This document shows, in pieces, positions 7,777-14,733 of a stretch of DNA of 14,733 nucleotides. The notes below the pieces were generated by a model. That model was given only the letters and a program-made list of their open reading frames with translations. It was not told the DNA's origin and ran no database searches. Origin of the DNA: Candidatus Zipacnadia bacterium (GTDB lineage Bacteria; Armatimonadota; Zipacnadia; Zipacnadales; Zipacnadaceae); NCBI GenBank assembly GCA_029821455.1, contig JALGTI010000139.1, forward strand, positions 1-14,733, given 5' to 3'. Each line of letters opens with the position of its first letter. Within the stretch, counting starts at the first letter, position 1. A program made the translations under genes and the position numbers.

Positions 7777-8904
7777 TCACTTTGGCGTGCTGTTGACCTG
7801 GTGGACGGTTTCCAGCAGCCAGCGGGCGCTGTCCACCATCTCTGAGATGCACAGCGTCTCCTGCAGCGTGTGAGGGTCGCGCGCGCCGGTGGCCATGATG
7901 ATGGCGGAGATGCCGTGGACGTTGAAGATATTGGCATCGCTGCCCCCACCACCGCGCTCAGTCTGGGGAACAAAGCCCAGGGCCTCGGCAGCCGCGCTGG
8001 CCCACTGGACTGCTGGGGCGCTGTCAGGGATGGCAAACCCATCATACGAACGCGTCTCCTCAATCTCCACCTCAGCCCCAATTCCCTCTGCACCCTCTCG
8101 CATACACTGAGCCATGTGCTCCGTCTGGTCAGTCAGCTTCTGCAGGCTATGACTGCGGGCCTCGCCGGTGGCGACGGTCTGCTCAGGGACAATGTTGGTA
8201 GCTGTGCCACCGTCAATGAGGCCGATATTGGCAGTTGACTCGTCATCCATCCGGCCCAACGTCATTTTGGCAATGCCCTTGCTAGCGGCCAGGATTGAGT
8301 TAATGCCCTGCTCCGGGCAGACCCCGGCGTGGGCGGCCTTACCCTTGACAGTATATACCATCCTGTTGGCATACGGTGCAGCGGTGGTCATCTTCCCCAC
8401 CGTGGGCCCGCCGTCCATCACATAGGCCACATCTGCCTGTACCTGGCTGTAATCGAGGTTTATCGCCCCCAGCAGGCCAATCTCCTCGGCAACGGTGAAC
8501 AGGGCGATCACCTCGCCTCGCGGTGCATTGTCTGCCACCAGCGCTCGTAGCACTTCGAGGATGATGACCACCCCGGCCTTGTCGTCAGCGCCAAGAATCG
8601 TCTCGCCTGAGCTGCGAATGATATCGTCCTCAATAACAGGGCGGATATCCTGTGATGGCGCAACAGTGTCCAGGTGGGCGTTGAGCATAACAGTTGGCAG
8701 TCCGTCGGCGGTGGCTGGCAGGCGAGCGATGAGGTTGCCACAGTTCCCACCAATGGCACTGCCCACCTCATCGTAATAGGGCCGCAGTCCGAGGTCCACC
8801 AGCGCCTGCTGTACAGCCTCAGCCATCTCGCGCTCGGCCTTGCCGGGGCTATCTATCTGGACGAAGTTGATAAACTCGTCTACCATCCGGTCGCGGCCTA
8901 TCAT
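7777..8904 (-). CDS. M20-family metallopeptidase, peptidase-T-like
   Basis: The 375-residue cytoplasmic zinc peptidase has the full M20 ligand set: NAHLDT (His77, Asp79), GADDKAG (Asp107 region), AEEIG (catalytic Glu140, ligand Glu141), the Asp in VMDGG, and the late His in DPHTLQE. A dimerisation (lid) domain lies between VMDGG and the GGGGSDAN segment. Length and motifs match the PepT-like subgroup, which removes residues from small peptides; substrate specificity cannot be read from sequence. I chose the ATG at 8904 because GGAGGG (8911-8916) sits 6 nt before it; the upstream in-frame GTG at 8922 would turn that ribosome site into coding sequence. It follows glnA on the same strand with a palindromic repeat between, and its 3' end is 6 nt from the convergent PAP2 gene. 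Confidence 0.93.
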   Translation of the reverse strand: MIGRDRMVDEFINFVQIDSPGKAEREMAEAVQQALVDLGLRPYYDEVGSAIGGNCGNLIARLPATADGLPTVMLNAHLDTVAPSQDIRPVIEDDIIRSSGETILGADDKAGVVIILEVLRALVADNAPRGEVIALFTVAEEIGLLGAINLDYSQVQADVAYVMDGGPTVGKMTTAAPYANRMVYTVKGKAAHAGVCPEQGINSILAASKGIAKMTLGRMDDESTANIGLIDGGTATNIVPEQTVATGEARSHSLQKLTDQTEHMAQCMREGAEGIGAEVEIEETRSYDGFAIPDSAPAVQWASAAAEALGFVPQTERGGGGSDANIFNVHGISAIIMATGARDPHTLQETLCISEMVDSARWLLETVHQVNSTPK

Positions 8905-8926
8905 CTTGTTCCCTCCGCCCACACAA

Positions 8927-8950
8927 GGGCGTGGTGAATCACGCCCCTAC
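8927..8950. repeat. GTAGGGGCGTG-type palindromic repeat between glnA and the M20 peptidase gene
   Basis: GGGCGTG (8927-8933), a 6-nt loop GTGAAT, then CACGCCC (8940-8946), followed by CTAC. On the minus strand it reads GTAGGGGCGTG...CACGCCC. The 7-bp GC-rich stem lies in a 72-nt gap between co-directional genes. Short dispersed palindromes of this look recur in some environmental bacterial genomes. No T-run is present, so it is not a classic terminator. Confidence 0.65.
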
Positions 8951-8976
8951 AGAGGAAATTAGTCGGCAAATACAGG

Positions 8977-10302
8977 TTACAGGACGGGCAGGTAGGTGCT
9001 AATCTCCCAGTCTGTGACCTGGGCGCGGTAGTTCTCCCACTCAATCTTTTTGTTCTCAATCAGCTTACCGTGCATCTCCGCGCCCAGAGCAGTCTTGACC
9101 AGGTCGCTATCCTCGGCCTCCTCAATGGCACTGTAGAGACTATCCGGCAGGCTGCCGATGCCTCGGGCGTCCCGCTCTTCCTGGCTCATTTCGTAGCAGT
9201 TCTGCTCAACAGGTGTCGGACATTCGTAGCCCTTTTCTATGCCCTCCAGCCCGGCCGCGAGCATTACTGCAAAGGCCAGATAAGGGTTGCAGGCCGGGTC
9301 AGGAGAGCGGTACTCAATCCGCATCGCTTTTTCCCGGCCGGGCTTATAGGTCGGCACGCGGATTAGGTCCGAGCGGTTGCGCAGGGCCCAGCTCATGTAC
9401 ACAGGGGCCTCATAGCCCGGCACCAAACGCTTGTAGGAGTTGACCCACTGGTTGGTCACCAGGGTGATCTCTGAGGCGTGGCGGAGCAGCCCAGCAATGT
9501 AGCCCTTGGCAACAGCGGACAGGTAGAAGGGGTCATCCAGATCAAAAAAGGCATTTCTCTCGCCCTCAAAGAGCGACTGGTGCGTATGCATCCCACTACC
9601 ATTTTCGCCGAATAGTGGCTTGGGCATAAAGGTGGCATATAGCCCTTGTTGCAGAGCGACCTCCTTGACCACCAGGCGGTACGTCATCGCCGCGTCTGCC
9701 ATCATCAGGGCGTCGGTGTAGCGCAGGTCAATCTCGTGCTGGCTGGGCGCCACCTCGTGGTGGCTGTACTCGACCCCAATGCCCATCTGCTCTAGAGTGA
9801 GCACCGTCTCGCGGCGCAGGTCAACTGCCTCATCCCGTGGCGTGAGGTCAAAGTAGCCAGCCCTGTCCAGTATCTCGGGTTTGCCGTCATTCATCCTGAA
9901 GTAGAAGTACTCCAATTCCGGCCCCACATAAAAGGTGTAGCCCATCTCCTTGGCCCGCTGGAGGTTGCGCTTGAGCACATAGCGCGGGTCGCACTCGTAG
10001 GGCGTGCCGTCCGGCAGCACGATGTCGCAAAACATCCTGGCCACGGCCCCACCTTCCCGAGGCCGCCACGGCAGAAGCTGAAAGGTGGCTGGGTCCGGTA
10101 TCGCGACCATGTCGCTCTCGTCAATACGCGCAAACCCCTGGATGGACGAGCCATCAAAGCCCTGGCCCTCATCCAGTGACAATTCCAGTTCCTCAGAGGT
10201 AATGGCGAAGCTCTTCAGATATCCCAGAATGTCAGTAAACCATAGCTTAATAAACTTCACGTCATTGGCCTTGGCCTGTTCCAGTACGTAGTCTTTGTCC
10301 AT
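8977..10302 (-). CDS. glnA: Glutamine synthetase, type I (alpha-like)
   Basis: This enzyme makes glutamine from glutamate, ammonia and ATP, the main entry point for ammonium. The 441-residue length is normal for GSI. Family signatures are all present: FDGSSIQGF (49-57), GPELEYFYF with metal-binding Glu129/Glu131 (127-135), HHEVAPSQHEID (181-192), KPLFGENGSGMH (228-239), RNRSDLIRVP (308-317) and RIEYRSPDP (328-336). The short C-terminal section after NCYEMSQEE lacks the extended adenylylation-loop region of GSI-beta, and Arg59 in GFARIDESD aligns with the feedback-sensing Arg of Bacillus GSI-alpha. Control is thus more likely by feedback than by adenylylation (inference). AAGGAG (10313-10318) lies 10 nt before the ATG. 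It is divergent from ppcA, and the partial gene at the right edge may encode a glutamate synthase subunit. Confidence 0.98.
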   Translation of the reverse strand: MDKDYVLEQAKANDVKFIKLWFTDILGYLKSFAITSEELELSLDEGQGFDGSSIQGFARIDESDMVAIPDPATFQLLPWRPREGGAVARMFCDIVLPDGTPYECDPRYVLKRNLQRAKEMGYTFYVGPELEYFYFRMNDGKPEILDRAGYFDLTPRDEAVDLRRETVLTLEQMGIGVEYSHHEVAPSQHEIDLRYTDALMMADAAMTYRLVVKEVALQQGLYATFMPKPLFGENGSGMHTHQSLFEGERNAFFDLDDPFYLSAVAKGYIAGLLRHASEITLVTNQWVNSYKRLVPGYEAPVYMSWALRNRSDLIRVPTYKPGREKAMRIEYRSPDPACNPYLAFAVMLAAGLEGIEKGYECPTPVEQNCYEMSQEERDARGIGSLPDSLYSAIEEAEDSDLVKTALGAEMHGKLIENKKIEWENYRAQVTDWEISTYLPVL

Positions 10303-10613
10303 ACTCTAGCAGCTCCTTTGGCGCGGTGTTGGTGCTACGATAGCGGTAGAATGTTTCAATGATGCCTCACAGGAGTGTATAGGGCAACCGGATTCTATGT
10401 TTTACGGCCTCATACGTTGCGTTCTTTCGCCGCGCACAGCTCAAGTTCCTTGTCTGATATGGCGTGGCCTTGCGCTAATGGCACTAGCCCAACGTGCTCA
10501 CCTTCCGTGGGAAAAGCGGTTGTGCAATAGCCTAGGACGCCGCAGTTTGCAGGAAGTCCGGTCGCAAGGTATAATGATGCAGACTGCATTTACTCAGAGG
10601 AGAGAGAGACTAA
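10303..10613. other. Divergent glnA-ppcA intergenic region
   Basis: This 311-bp gap holds the glnA ribosome site at the left and the ppcA promoter at the right. For glnA the best candidate promoter I see is weak: on the minus strand TTGCCC, 17 nt, CATCAT, upstream of 10320. I found no GlnR-type (TGTNAN7TNACA) or NtcA-type (GTAN8TAC) site and no RNA gene. The middle (about 10400-10540) has no recognisable feature. Confidence 0.6.
10547..10575 (+). promoter_or_regulatory. Sigma-70-type promoter for ppcA
   Basis: A perfect TATAAT (10570-10575) lies 17 nt after TTGCAG (10547-10552). Transcription would start near 10582, about 32 nt before the proposed TTG start, leaving room for the AGAGGAG ribosome site. 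The -10 is strong; the -35 matches only at TTG. Confidence 0.6.
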
Positions 10614-12215
10614 TTGGCCACAACGCGCTACATACCTGCAACCATGGGGACGCAGCACCCCGACTCAGCAAGCCGCCGCGTCCTCATTCAGGACGAGGTT
10701 GCCGAAGCTGTAGAAATGCTTTCGCCAGAAGGCTTTGGTATAGAGGAAGTGATGGTCGACTTCGAGGGCAAGCTCACCCCTTGGCATCAACCTTGGCAAA
10801 TTGCTGTGGCGTTGCGGGAACGCGAGCTGCAGCCAGGCGTGGATGTTTTCATCACACCGAGGCTGCCAAGCGCTGAGGCAGAGAGTGTGGCGCGGCAACT
10901 GATGGGCCTTCTGGCTGTCCTGGATGCTTTGAGCAGTGCTGCGAGCACAGACCAGCCACCTGTTATCCATCAGGTAGTCATCCCAATGACACAGTCGGGG
11001 GAAGCGCTTTGGCGGGTGAGAGAGCGGATAAGGTCAGTTGTAGACCTGCTCGGCCCCGAATTCTCGCGGCAGGTATCGTCCGAGGCACTGCAGCTCATTC
11101 CGCTGGTAGAAGACGTGCCTAAGCTCGTCTCTATCGAGCAGGTGCTTGGTGACTACCTCACTTACTGTGCTGAGGGAGGTTATGAGCCGGAACCACTGCG
11201 CATTATGATCGGGCGGTCCGACCCTGCCCTGTGGTACGGAATGGTGGCTGCCGTCATGTCCAACAAGCTGGCGGTAAGGGGTCTGCACCGGCTTTCCCGG
11301 CAAGCAGGGGTAGAGGTCGCGGCAATCTGGGGCGCTGGCTCACTGCCCTTTCGCGGACACTTAACGCCAGATAATGTGGCCAACGTAGTCGCTGCTTACC
11401 ACGGCATTCACACTATGACGATTCAGTCGGGGCTGCGCTATGACCATCCCCTGGAGAAAGTACGACAGCTTGTGGATTTCTTGCGCCGTGAACTGCCGCG
11501 GAAGCCCCCCGTTGTGTTCGACGATGAAGAGCGCGAAGAGATGGTGGCAATGCTGGGCGTTTTTGCCAAGTATTATTGGCGCACAGTGGGACGCATTGGC
11601 TCATCCGTTGCAGCTATAAGTGACCTCGTGCCGCGACAGCGGGACCGGCTCACACGCAATAGCCTGGCGGGGTATGGACGAGGGATGCACGATTTGTCAG
11701 AACTGGCGCATTTGGTTGCCAATTCGGCTGTCGCTGGCGAGCTAGATAAAGAGCCGGTGCCGCCGCAGGTAACTTTGCCGCGCGTTATTGCCTTTTGCGC
11801 GGCAATGTATTCGATAGGGCTGCCGCCGGAGTTCATCGGCACCGGGCGTGGGTTACAGGCTGTTAGTCAGAAGCTGGGAGAACCGGCTTTGCATCGCCTC
11901 CTGAACAACTACTACCCATCCTTAGGTCAGGATCTGGCCGCAGCGCACCGTCACCTTCACCTGGAGAATGCATCGGCCTTCTTGGATGAGACGAGCCGGG
12001 AAGAGATCCGCACCGACATAGCCCTGTGTCGGAGTTTTCTCGAACTGGAGCAGATCCCAGCCGCTCAACCTGCTGATGAATATGTCAGTTTGGTTGAGGC
12101 AGTGCAACCATTGCTGGTGCGGGTTATGCAAGGCAGGTCGCTATCGGATCGCCAAAAGCAACCTCTCACCGAGATGATACTGGCACTGGGACGTTTGCGC
12201 GGTAGTTTGGGCTAG
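10614..12215 (+). CDS. ppcA: Phosphoenolpyruvate carboxylase, archaeal type
   Basis: This enzyme carboxylates phosphoenolpyruvate with bicarbonate to give oxaloacetate, refilling the citrate cycle and feeding aspartate synthesis. The 533-residue length fits the archaeal-type family and is far shorter than the roughly 900 residues of usual bacterial PEPC. Recognisable blocks are IPATMGTQHPD (7-17), the segment VDFEGKLTPWH, ITPRLPSAEAESVARQ, GAGSLPFRGHL (240-250) and IQSGLRYDHP (270-279). The start is taken as TTG at 10614, with AGAGGAG (10596-10602) 11 nt upstream; the next in-frame ATG (residue 11) falls inside the conserved IPATM block and is less likely. This form is typical of archaea and scattered in bacteria such as some Clostridium and Leuconostoc, so lateral transfer at some time is plausible. 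It is divergent from glnA and followed by the sugar kinase gene. Confidence 0.94.
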   Translation: MATTRYIPATMGTQHPDSASRRVLIQDEVAEAVEMLSPEGFGIEEVMVDFEGKLTPWHQPWQIAVALRERELQPGVDVFITPRLPSAEAESVARQLMGLLAVLDALSSAASTDQPPVIHQVVIPMTQSGEALWRVRERIRSVVDLLGPEFSRQVSSEALQLIPLVEDVPKLVSIEQVLGDYLTYCAEGGYEPEPLRIMIGRSDPALWYGMVAAVMSNKLAVRGLHRLSRQAGVEVAAIWGAGSLPFRGHLTPDNVANVVAAYHGIHTMTIQSGLRYDHPLEKVRQLVDFLRRELPRKPPVVFDDEEREEMVAMLGVFAKYYWRTVGRIGSSVAAISDLVPRQRDRLTRNSLAGYGRGMHDLSELAHLVANSAVAGELDKEPVPPQVTLPRVIAFCAAMYSIGLPPEFIGTGRGLQAVSQKLGEPALHRLLNNYYPSLGQDLAAAHRHLHLENASAFLDETSREEIRTDIALCRSFLELEQIPAAQPADEYVSLVEAVQPLLVRVMQGRSLSDRQKQPLTEMILALGRLRGSLG

Positions 12216-12229
12216 GTTTCCTGCTGGAC

Positions 12230-12258
12230 TTGACACTGCCAGAGCCGGACCATAAGAT
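12230..12258 (+). promoter_or_regulatory. Sigma-70-type promoter for the GHMP kinase gene
   Basis: A consensus TTGACA (12230-12235), 17-nt spacer and TAAGAT (12253-12258) lie just after the ppcA stop. The predicted start, near 12265, is about 29 nt before the kinase ATG, so the kinase can be transcribed apart from ppcA. Confidence 0.65.
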
Positions 12259-12293
12259 ACCAATACATAGTTCTATCAGACCGGAGTGTGAGA

Positions 12294-13376
12294 ATGTCCG
12301 ACGAGGTTTTGGTATCAGCGCCCGGGCGGCTCTGCCTCTTCGGCGAGCACCAGGATTTTCTGGGCTTGTCAGTGATCGCCTGCCCCATTGACCTCGATAT
12401 CCAGATTTCCGGCACCCCACGCCATGATAGCATCTTCCGCATACAGATGCCCGCCATTGATGCTGCTGACGAATTTGACGGCAGCCAGGAGCTTCCATAC
12501 CTGCACGCGCGCGACTATATCCGGTCAGCGACCAATGTAATGCGCCGCCAGGGGCTGGCCATTACCCGAGGATATGACGCAACCATCACCGGGACTATTC
12601 CCATGAATGCGGGCACGGCCAGCTCCTCGGCCCTGGTCGTGGCCTGGGTCAAGTTTCTGCTGGCCACCCAGGACGGTGACATACCTGATGCGCCGGCGGA
12701 CATCGCCCTCTATGCGCACCTGGCCGAGGTGGTCGAATTCAATGAGCCCGGGGGGATGATGGACCACTACACTTCGGCTATCGGCGGGCTGCTGTATATT
12801 GACTGCCAGGAGCCAATTGGCGTGACGCCCCTGAGCACAGATCTGGCTGGCTTTGTGCTGGGTGATTCAGGGATCTGCAAAGATACCACCCGTGTCTTGC
12901 GCGAATCGCGGGTGACAACCACCGAGGGCATCGGGCTGCTACAGCAACGCATTCCTGGGTTCGATTTCAGGACCACGCCTATGGCGCAAGCTGCCCCCTT
13001 CTTCCCGGAGATGCCTCTGGAGGTGCGGCGGCGGGTGCAGGCTCACTTCGTCAACCGTGATCTATGCGAGCAAGCTCGCCAGATGTTGGCAGGCAACAGC
13101 TTCGACCCCGCGCGGATGGGGGAGATGCTTCTGGAGCACCAGGCACAACTGCGCGATGGCGTGGGCGTCTCACACCCCAAACTGGATGCGCTCATCGAGG
13201 CCAGTATGGAGGCCGGGGCCCTGGGCGGCAAGCTCAACGGCTCGGGAATGGGCGGGTGTATGTTCGCCTACGCGCCGGGCTGTCAGGAGGCGGTCAAAGA
13301 GGCCATTGACGCGGCCGGCGGCAGAGGGCACATAGTCAAGATGCGCGAGGGAGTATGGCTGAAACACAACTACTGA
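12294..13376 (+). CDS. GHMP-family small-molecule kinase, galactokinase-like
   Basis: The 360-residue protein carries all three GHMP motifs: APGRLCLFGEHQDFLG (9-24), the phosphate-binding loop PMNAGTASSSALVV (103-116) and the C-terminal GGKLNGSGMGGC (311-322). Asp157 in GGMMDHYTS matches the catalytic Asp of the galactokinase MDQ motif. GEHQDFLG resembles the galactokinase signature (GEHTDYNG) but differs at the sugar-contact positions, so the substrate may be another sugar or sugar derivative. The ATG at 12294 has GGAG (12283-12286) at 7 nt; the in-frame GTG at 12288 is less well placed. It has its own promoter 78 nt after ppcA and a likely terminator downstream. No other sugar-pathway genes are nearby to narrow the substrate. 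Confidence 0.88.
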   Translation: MSDEVLVSAPGRLCLFGEHQDFLGLSVIACPIDLDIQISGTPRHDSIFRIQMPAIDAADEFDGSQELPYLHARDYIRSATNVMRRQGLAITRGYDATITGTIPMNAGTASSSALVVAWVKFLLATQDGDIPDAPADIALYAHLAEVVEFNEPGGMMDHYTSAIGGLLYIDCQEPIGVTPLSTDLAGFVLGDSGICKDTTRVLRESRVTTTEGIGLLQQRIPGFDFRTTPMAQAAPFFPEMPLEVRRRVQAHFVNRDLCEQARQMLAGNSFDPARMGEMLLEHQAQLRDGVGVSHPKLDALIEASMEAGALGGKLNGSGMGGCMFAYAPGCQEAVKEAIDAAGGRGHIVKMREGVWLKHNY

Positions 13377-13385
13377 AGCTGCCCA

Positions 13386-13505
13386 ATGCCGGTGGGCGCA
13401 GTACCGGGGGCGAAATCCCTCACCCCGCAGGTGCCGGTGAACTTCGCCTGGGCCTTCGGCACTTACCCGGGCGGCGGTGGTGGCTATACGACACGGAGTG
13501 ATTGA
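13386..13505 (+). CDS. Possible 39-codon ORF, unrecognised
   Basis: An ATG at 13386, 9 nt after the kinase stop, opens 39 codons ending TGA at 13503-13505. The product has PQVPVNFAWAFGTYP and a glycine run and matches nothing I recognise. The ribosome site is poor. It could be a small downstream gene, a leftover of a deleted gene, or chance. Confidence 0.2.
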   Translation: MPVGAVPGAKSLTPQVPVNFAWAFGTYPGGGGGYTTRSD

Positions 13506-13534
13506 GTGGTATTGAAGCCCACTCTTTCATTTTT
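13504..13534 (+). terminator. Likely intrinsic terminator of the kinase transcript
   Basis: GAGTGG (13504-13509), a 9-nt loop and CCACTC (13519-13524) are followed by TTTCATTTTT. The 6-bp stem with an interrupted T tract is of moderate strength on the plus strand and overlaps the 3' end of the convergent aspartokinase-like gene. No matching A-run precedes it, so it should not stop minus-strand transcription. Confidence 0.5.
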
Positions 13535-14504
13535 GGTCGCGACATTTGATCAGGGTACCGGGTGCATCGGCGTCAAAGCCACTGCGGATCCAGATATCTA
13601 CCTCCCGCTCGCGGGCGTATTCGACGGCCTCTCTTTGAATGACCCGCGGGAATTCTTCCCACTCGAGCAATTCTGTAGCTGAAATCTGCTGATACTTCCA
13701 GGCATCCTCATACTTGACCGGGTCGCGGGAATACAGACCATCAACATTGCTCAACATCACGCATTCATCTTGCTCCAGAGCATCAGCCAGGGCTACCGCG
13801 GTCAGGTTGGAGCCACCTCGCCCCAGAATCGAAACCTCATCTCGCTTGCTGCGTTCATCGTAGTAGTAGCCTTGAAAACCAGCCACGATCGGGATAATGC
13901 CGTCGCCGATCAGTTCCTTGACATAGCCGATCTCGACCCGCTCAACAAGCGCATCAACAGGCTGGGTAGTGGTGATTATGCCAGCCTCGCGCCCGGTCAG
14001 GGAGCGCGCAGTGTGGCCCAGGCTCTCAAGCACCAGCGCCAGGGCGGCGTTAGCTCGCAATTCTCCACTCATAAGCAGATGCGAGAACTCACGCTGCAGG
14101 TCCCAATTGTCCTGCTCACGAATCGCCTTCATCTCCGCTTCCACCGCGGCCTCCATATCTTCTTCACCCCTGGCCAGTCGTGTCGCCCGCTCCACGCCAT
14201 TCTCGCCACAGACGACCCGAATCCAGGTCGTCATCTGTTCCAGCTTGTCAGTCGCCCAGTCGAAGGCCGATACCACCACCACAGGTGTGACACCTTGCTC
14301 CTTGATGGGGATAATGAAATCCTTAGCCACCTCGTGCAGCCGCCAGGCTCGTGCTGCATTACGCCGCCGCGCTAACAGGCGGTAGATGTCATTGACCTGT
14401 GTCAATTCCCTGCAGGCCTCCAACAAGCGCCCCTCATACGGGCCAAACCTGCTCCTGCCCTGGAGCGCCAGCCCGCCGAATTTCAGGAGTGGTATGCTTG
14501 ACAT
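13527..14504 (-). CDS. Aspartokinase-like amino acid kinase without ACT domains
   Basis: The 325-residue protein consists only of an amino-acid-kinase domain resembling aspartokinase, which phosphorylates aspartate at the start of lysine, threonine and methionine synthesis. Visible motifs are LLKFGG (6-11), VVVVSAF (75-81), LLMSGE (143-148), PIVAGFQGYY (205-214), GRGGSN (228-233) and NVDGLYSRDP (253-262). Three features are unusual. Both C-terminal ACT domains that sense lysine or threonine are absent. The usual Asp of GRGGSD is Asn233. And 63 residues separate KFGG from VVVVSA, about 30 more than normal. It may be a feedback-insensitive aspartokinase, a catalytic subunit needing a separate ACT partner, or a kinase for another substrate. 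The ATG has GGGAGG (14515-14520) at 10 nt and a promoter upstream. Confidence 0.8.
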   Translation of the reverse strand: MSSIPLLKFGGLALQGRSRFGPYEGRLLEACRELTQVNDIYRLLARRRNAARAWRLHEVAKDFIIPIKEQGVTPVVVVSAFDWATDKLEQMTTWIRVVCGENGVERATRLARGEEDMEAAVEAEMKAIREQDNWDLQREFSHLLMSGELRANAALALVLESLGHTARSLTGREAGIITTTQPVDALVERVEIGYVKELIGDGIIPIVAGFQGYYYDERSKRDEVSILGRGGSNLTAVALADALEQDECVMLSNVDGLYSRDPVKYEDAWKYQQISATELLEWEEFPRVIQREAVEYAREREVDIWIRSGFDADAPGTLIKCRDQK

Positions 14505-14569
14505 CTCTGGCTTGCCTCCCTATATCCGCCTCTCGGTCGTCGCAGCTCCGTTTCTCCCTGAGAGCCGCA

Positions 14570-14598
14570 ATCCTATACAAAACGCCGGCTAGCGTCAA
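14570..14598 (-). promoter_or_regulatory. Sigma-70-type promoter for the aspartokinase-like gene
   Basis: On the minus strand TTGACG (14593-14598), a 17-nt spacer and TAGGAT (14570-14575) form a good promoter. Transcription would start near 14563, leaving a leader of about 58 nt. No attenuator-like leader peptide or riboswitch is evident in it. Confidence 0.55.
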
Positions 14599-14646
14599 CC
14601 CACCTGCGCCTGCATTTGGACATCTGGGCCGGCCCGGGGCTACTGG

Positions 14647-14733
14647 TCAGGACGAACGTGTTGACAGGTATTGATCAATCGCCCGGGCTGCCTTACGTCC
14701 GTCGCGCATTGCCGCAATGATGGTCTCCTCGCT
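14647..14733 (-). CDS. C-terminal end of a probable GltD-like FAD/NAD(P)-dependent oxidoreductase
   Basis: Only the last 28 codons and the TGA (14647-14649) are inside the window; the 5' end lies beyond the right edge. The segment ETIIAAMRDGRKAARAIDQYL is the characteristic C-terminal helix of the glutamate synthase small subunit family and its relatives (usual form: TVIEAI.dGR.AA.aId.YL), where it lies against the FAD site. GltD passes electrons from NADPH to glutamate synthase, which would suit a neighbourhood holding glnA. Related ferredoxin-NADP reductase subunits share this end, so the exact member cannot be decided. Confidence 0.65.
   Translation of the reverse strand, partial: SEETIIAAMRDGRKAARAIDQYLSTRSS

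Noticed and set aside
10457..10475. A sigma-54-like TGGC...TTGC pair between glnA and ppcA
   Set aside because: The GG-to-GC spacing is 9 nt, not the required 10, and the flanks do not match the consensus.
10397..10876. A 159-codon plus-strand frame upstream of ppcA
   Set aside because: It overlaps over 260 nt of ppcA in another frame, has no ribosome site, and spans the ppcA promoter.
13770..14375. A 201-codon plus-strand frame
   Set aside because: It is antisense to the aspartokinase-like gene and shows no motifs of its own.
14626..14635. GGGCCGGCCC palindrome after the partial oxidoreductase gene
   Set aside because: It has no loop or T-run for a terminator and is common by chance in GC-rich DNA.
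1..14733. CRISPR array, tRNA, rRNA or insertion sequence
   Set aside because: No regularly spaced repeats, cloverleaf-like segments, rRNA stretches or transposase frames were found by eye in either strand.

Overview
This 14.7 kb window looks chromosomal, from a GC-rich bacterium with an outer membrane. The main evidence for the outer membrane is an LptD/OstA-like lipopolysaccharide-export protein, next to a periplasmic M23 peptidase and SecA. The archaeal-type PEP carboxylase, a SecA with a roughly 95-residue insert, and short GTAGG-type intergenic palindromes suggest an uncultured lineage; Armatimonadota or a similar phylum would fit. That placement is inference from gene content only. I see no phage genes, transposase, CRISPR array, rRNA or tRNA.

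Layout. Positions 1-7009 (minus strand) hold an envelope and secretion block, read in the order lptD-like (promoter at 7028-7057), coiled-coil M23 peptidase, secA, then a secreted beta-helix protein that runs off the left edge. Gaps are 39, 91 and 67 nt, so cotranscription is possible, though palindromes lie in the last two gaps or at the adjoining gene ends. At 7154-7770 (plus) is a secreted PAP2-type phosphatase gene with a one-base frameshift. It converges within 6 nt on an M20 peptidase gene (minus). That gene follows glnA (minus), with a palindromic repeat between them.

A 311-bp divergent intergenic region separates glnA from ppcA (plus). ppcA is followed by a GHMP-family sugar kinase gene with its own good promoter and a likely terminator. 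On the minus strand at the right end is an aspartokinase-like gene without regulatory ACT domains, preceded by a promoter. The window ends with the last 28 codons of what looks like a GltD-type or related FAD/NAD(P) oxidoreductase.

Functionally, the left half serves envelope biogenesis and export. The right half touches central nitrogen and C4 metabolism: glutamine synthetase, PEP carboxylase making oxaloacetate, an aspartate-kinase-like enzyme and a possible glutamate synthase subunit. No single novel system is obvious. The points most worth checking are the altered SecA C-terminus, which coincides with a palindromic repeat; the SecA insert; the catalytic-only aspartokinase-like protein with an active-site-motif change; and the frameshifted PAP2 gene.
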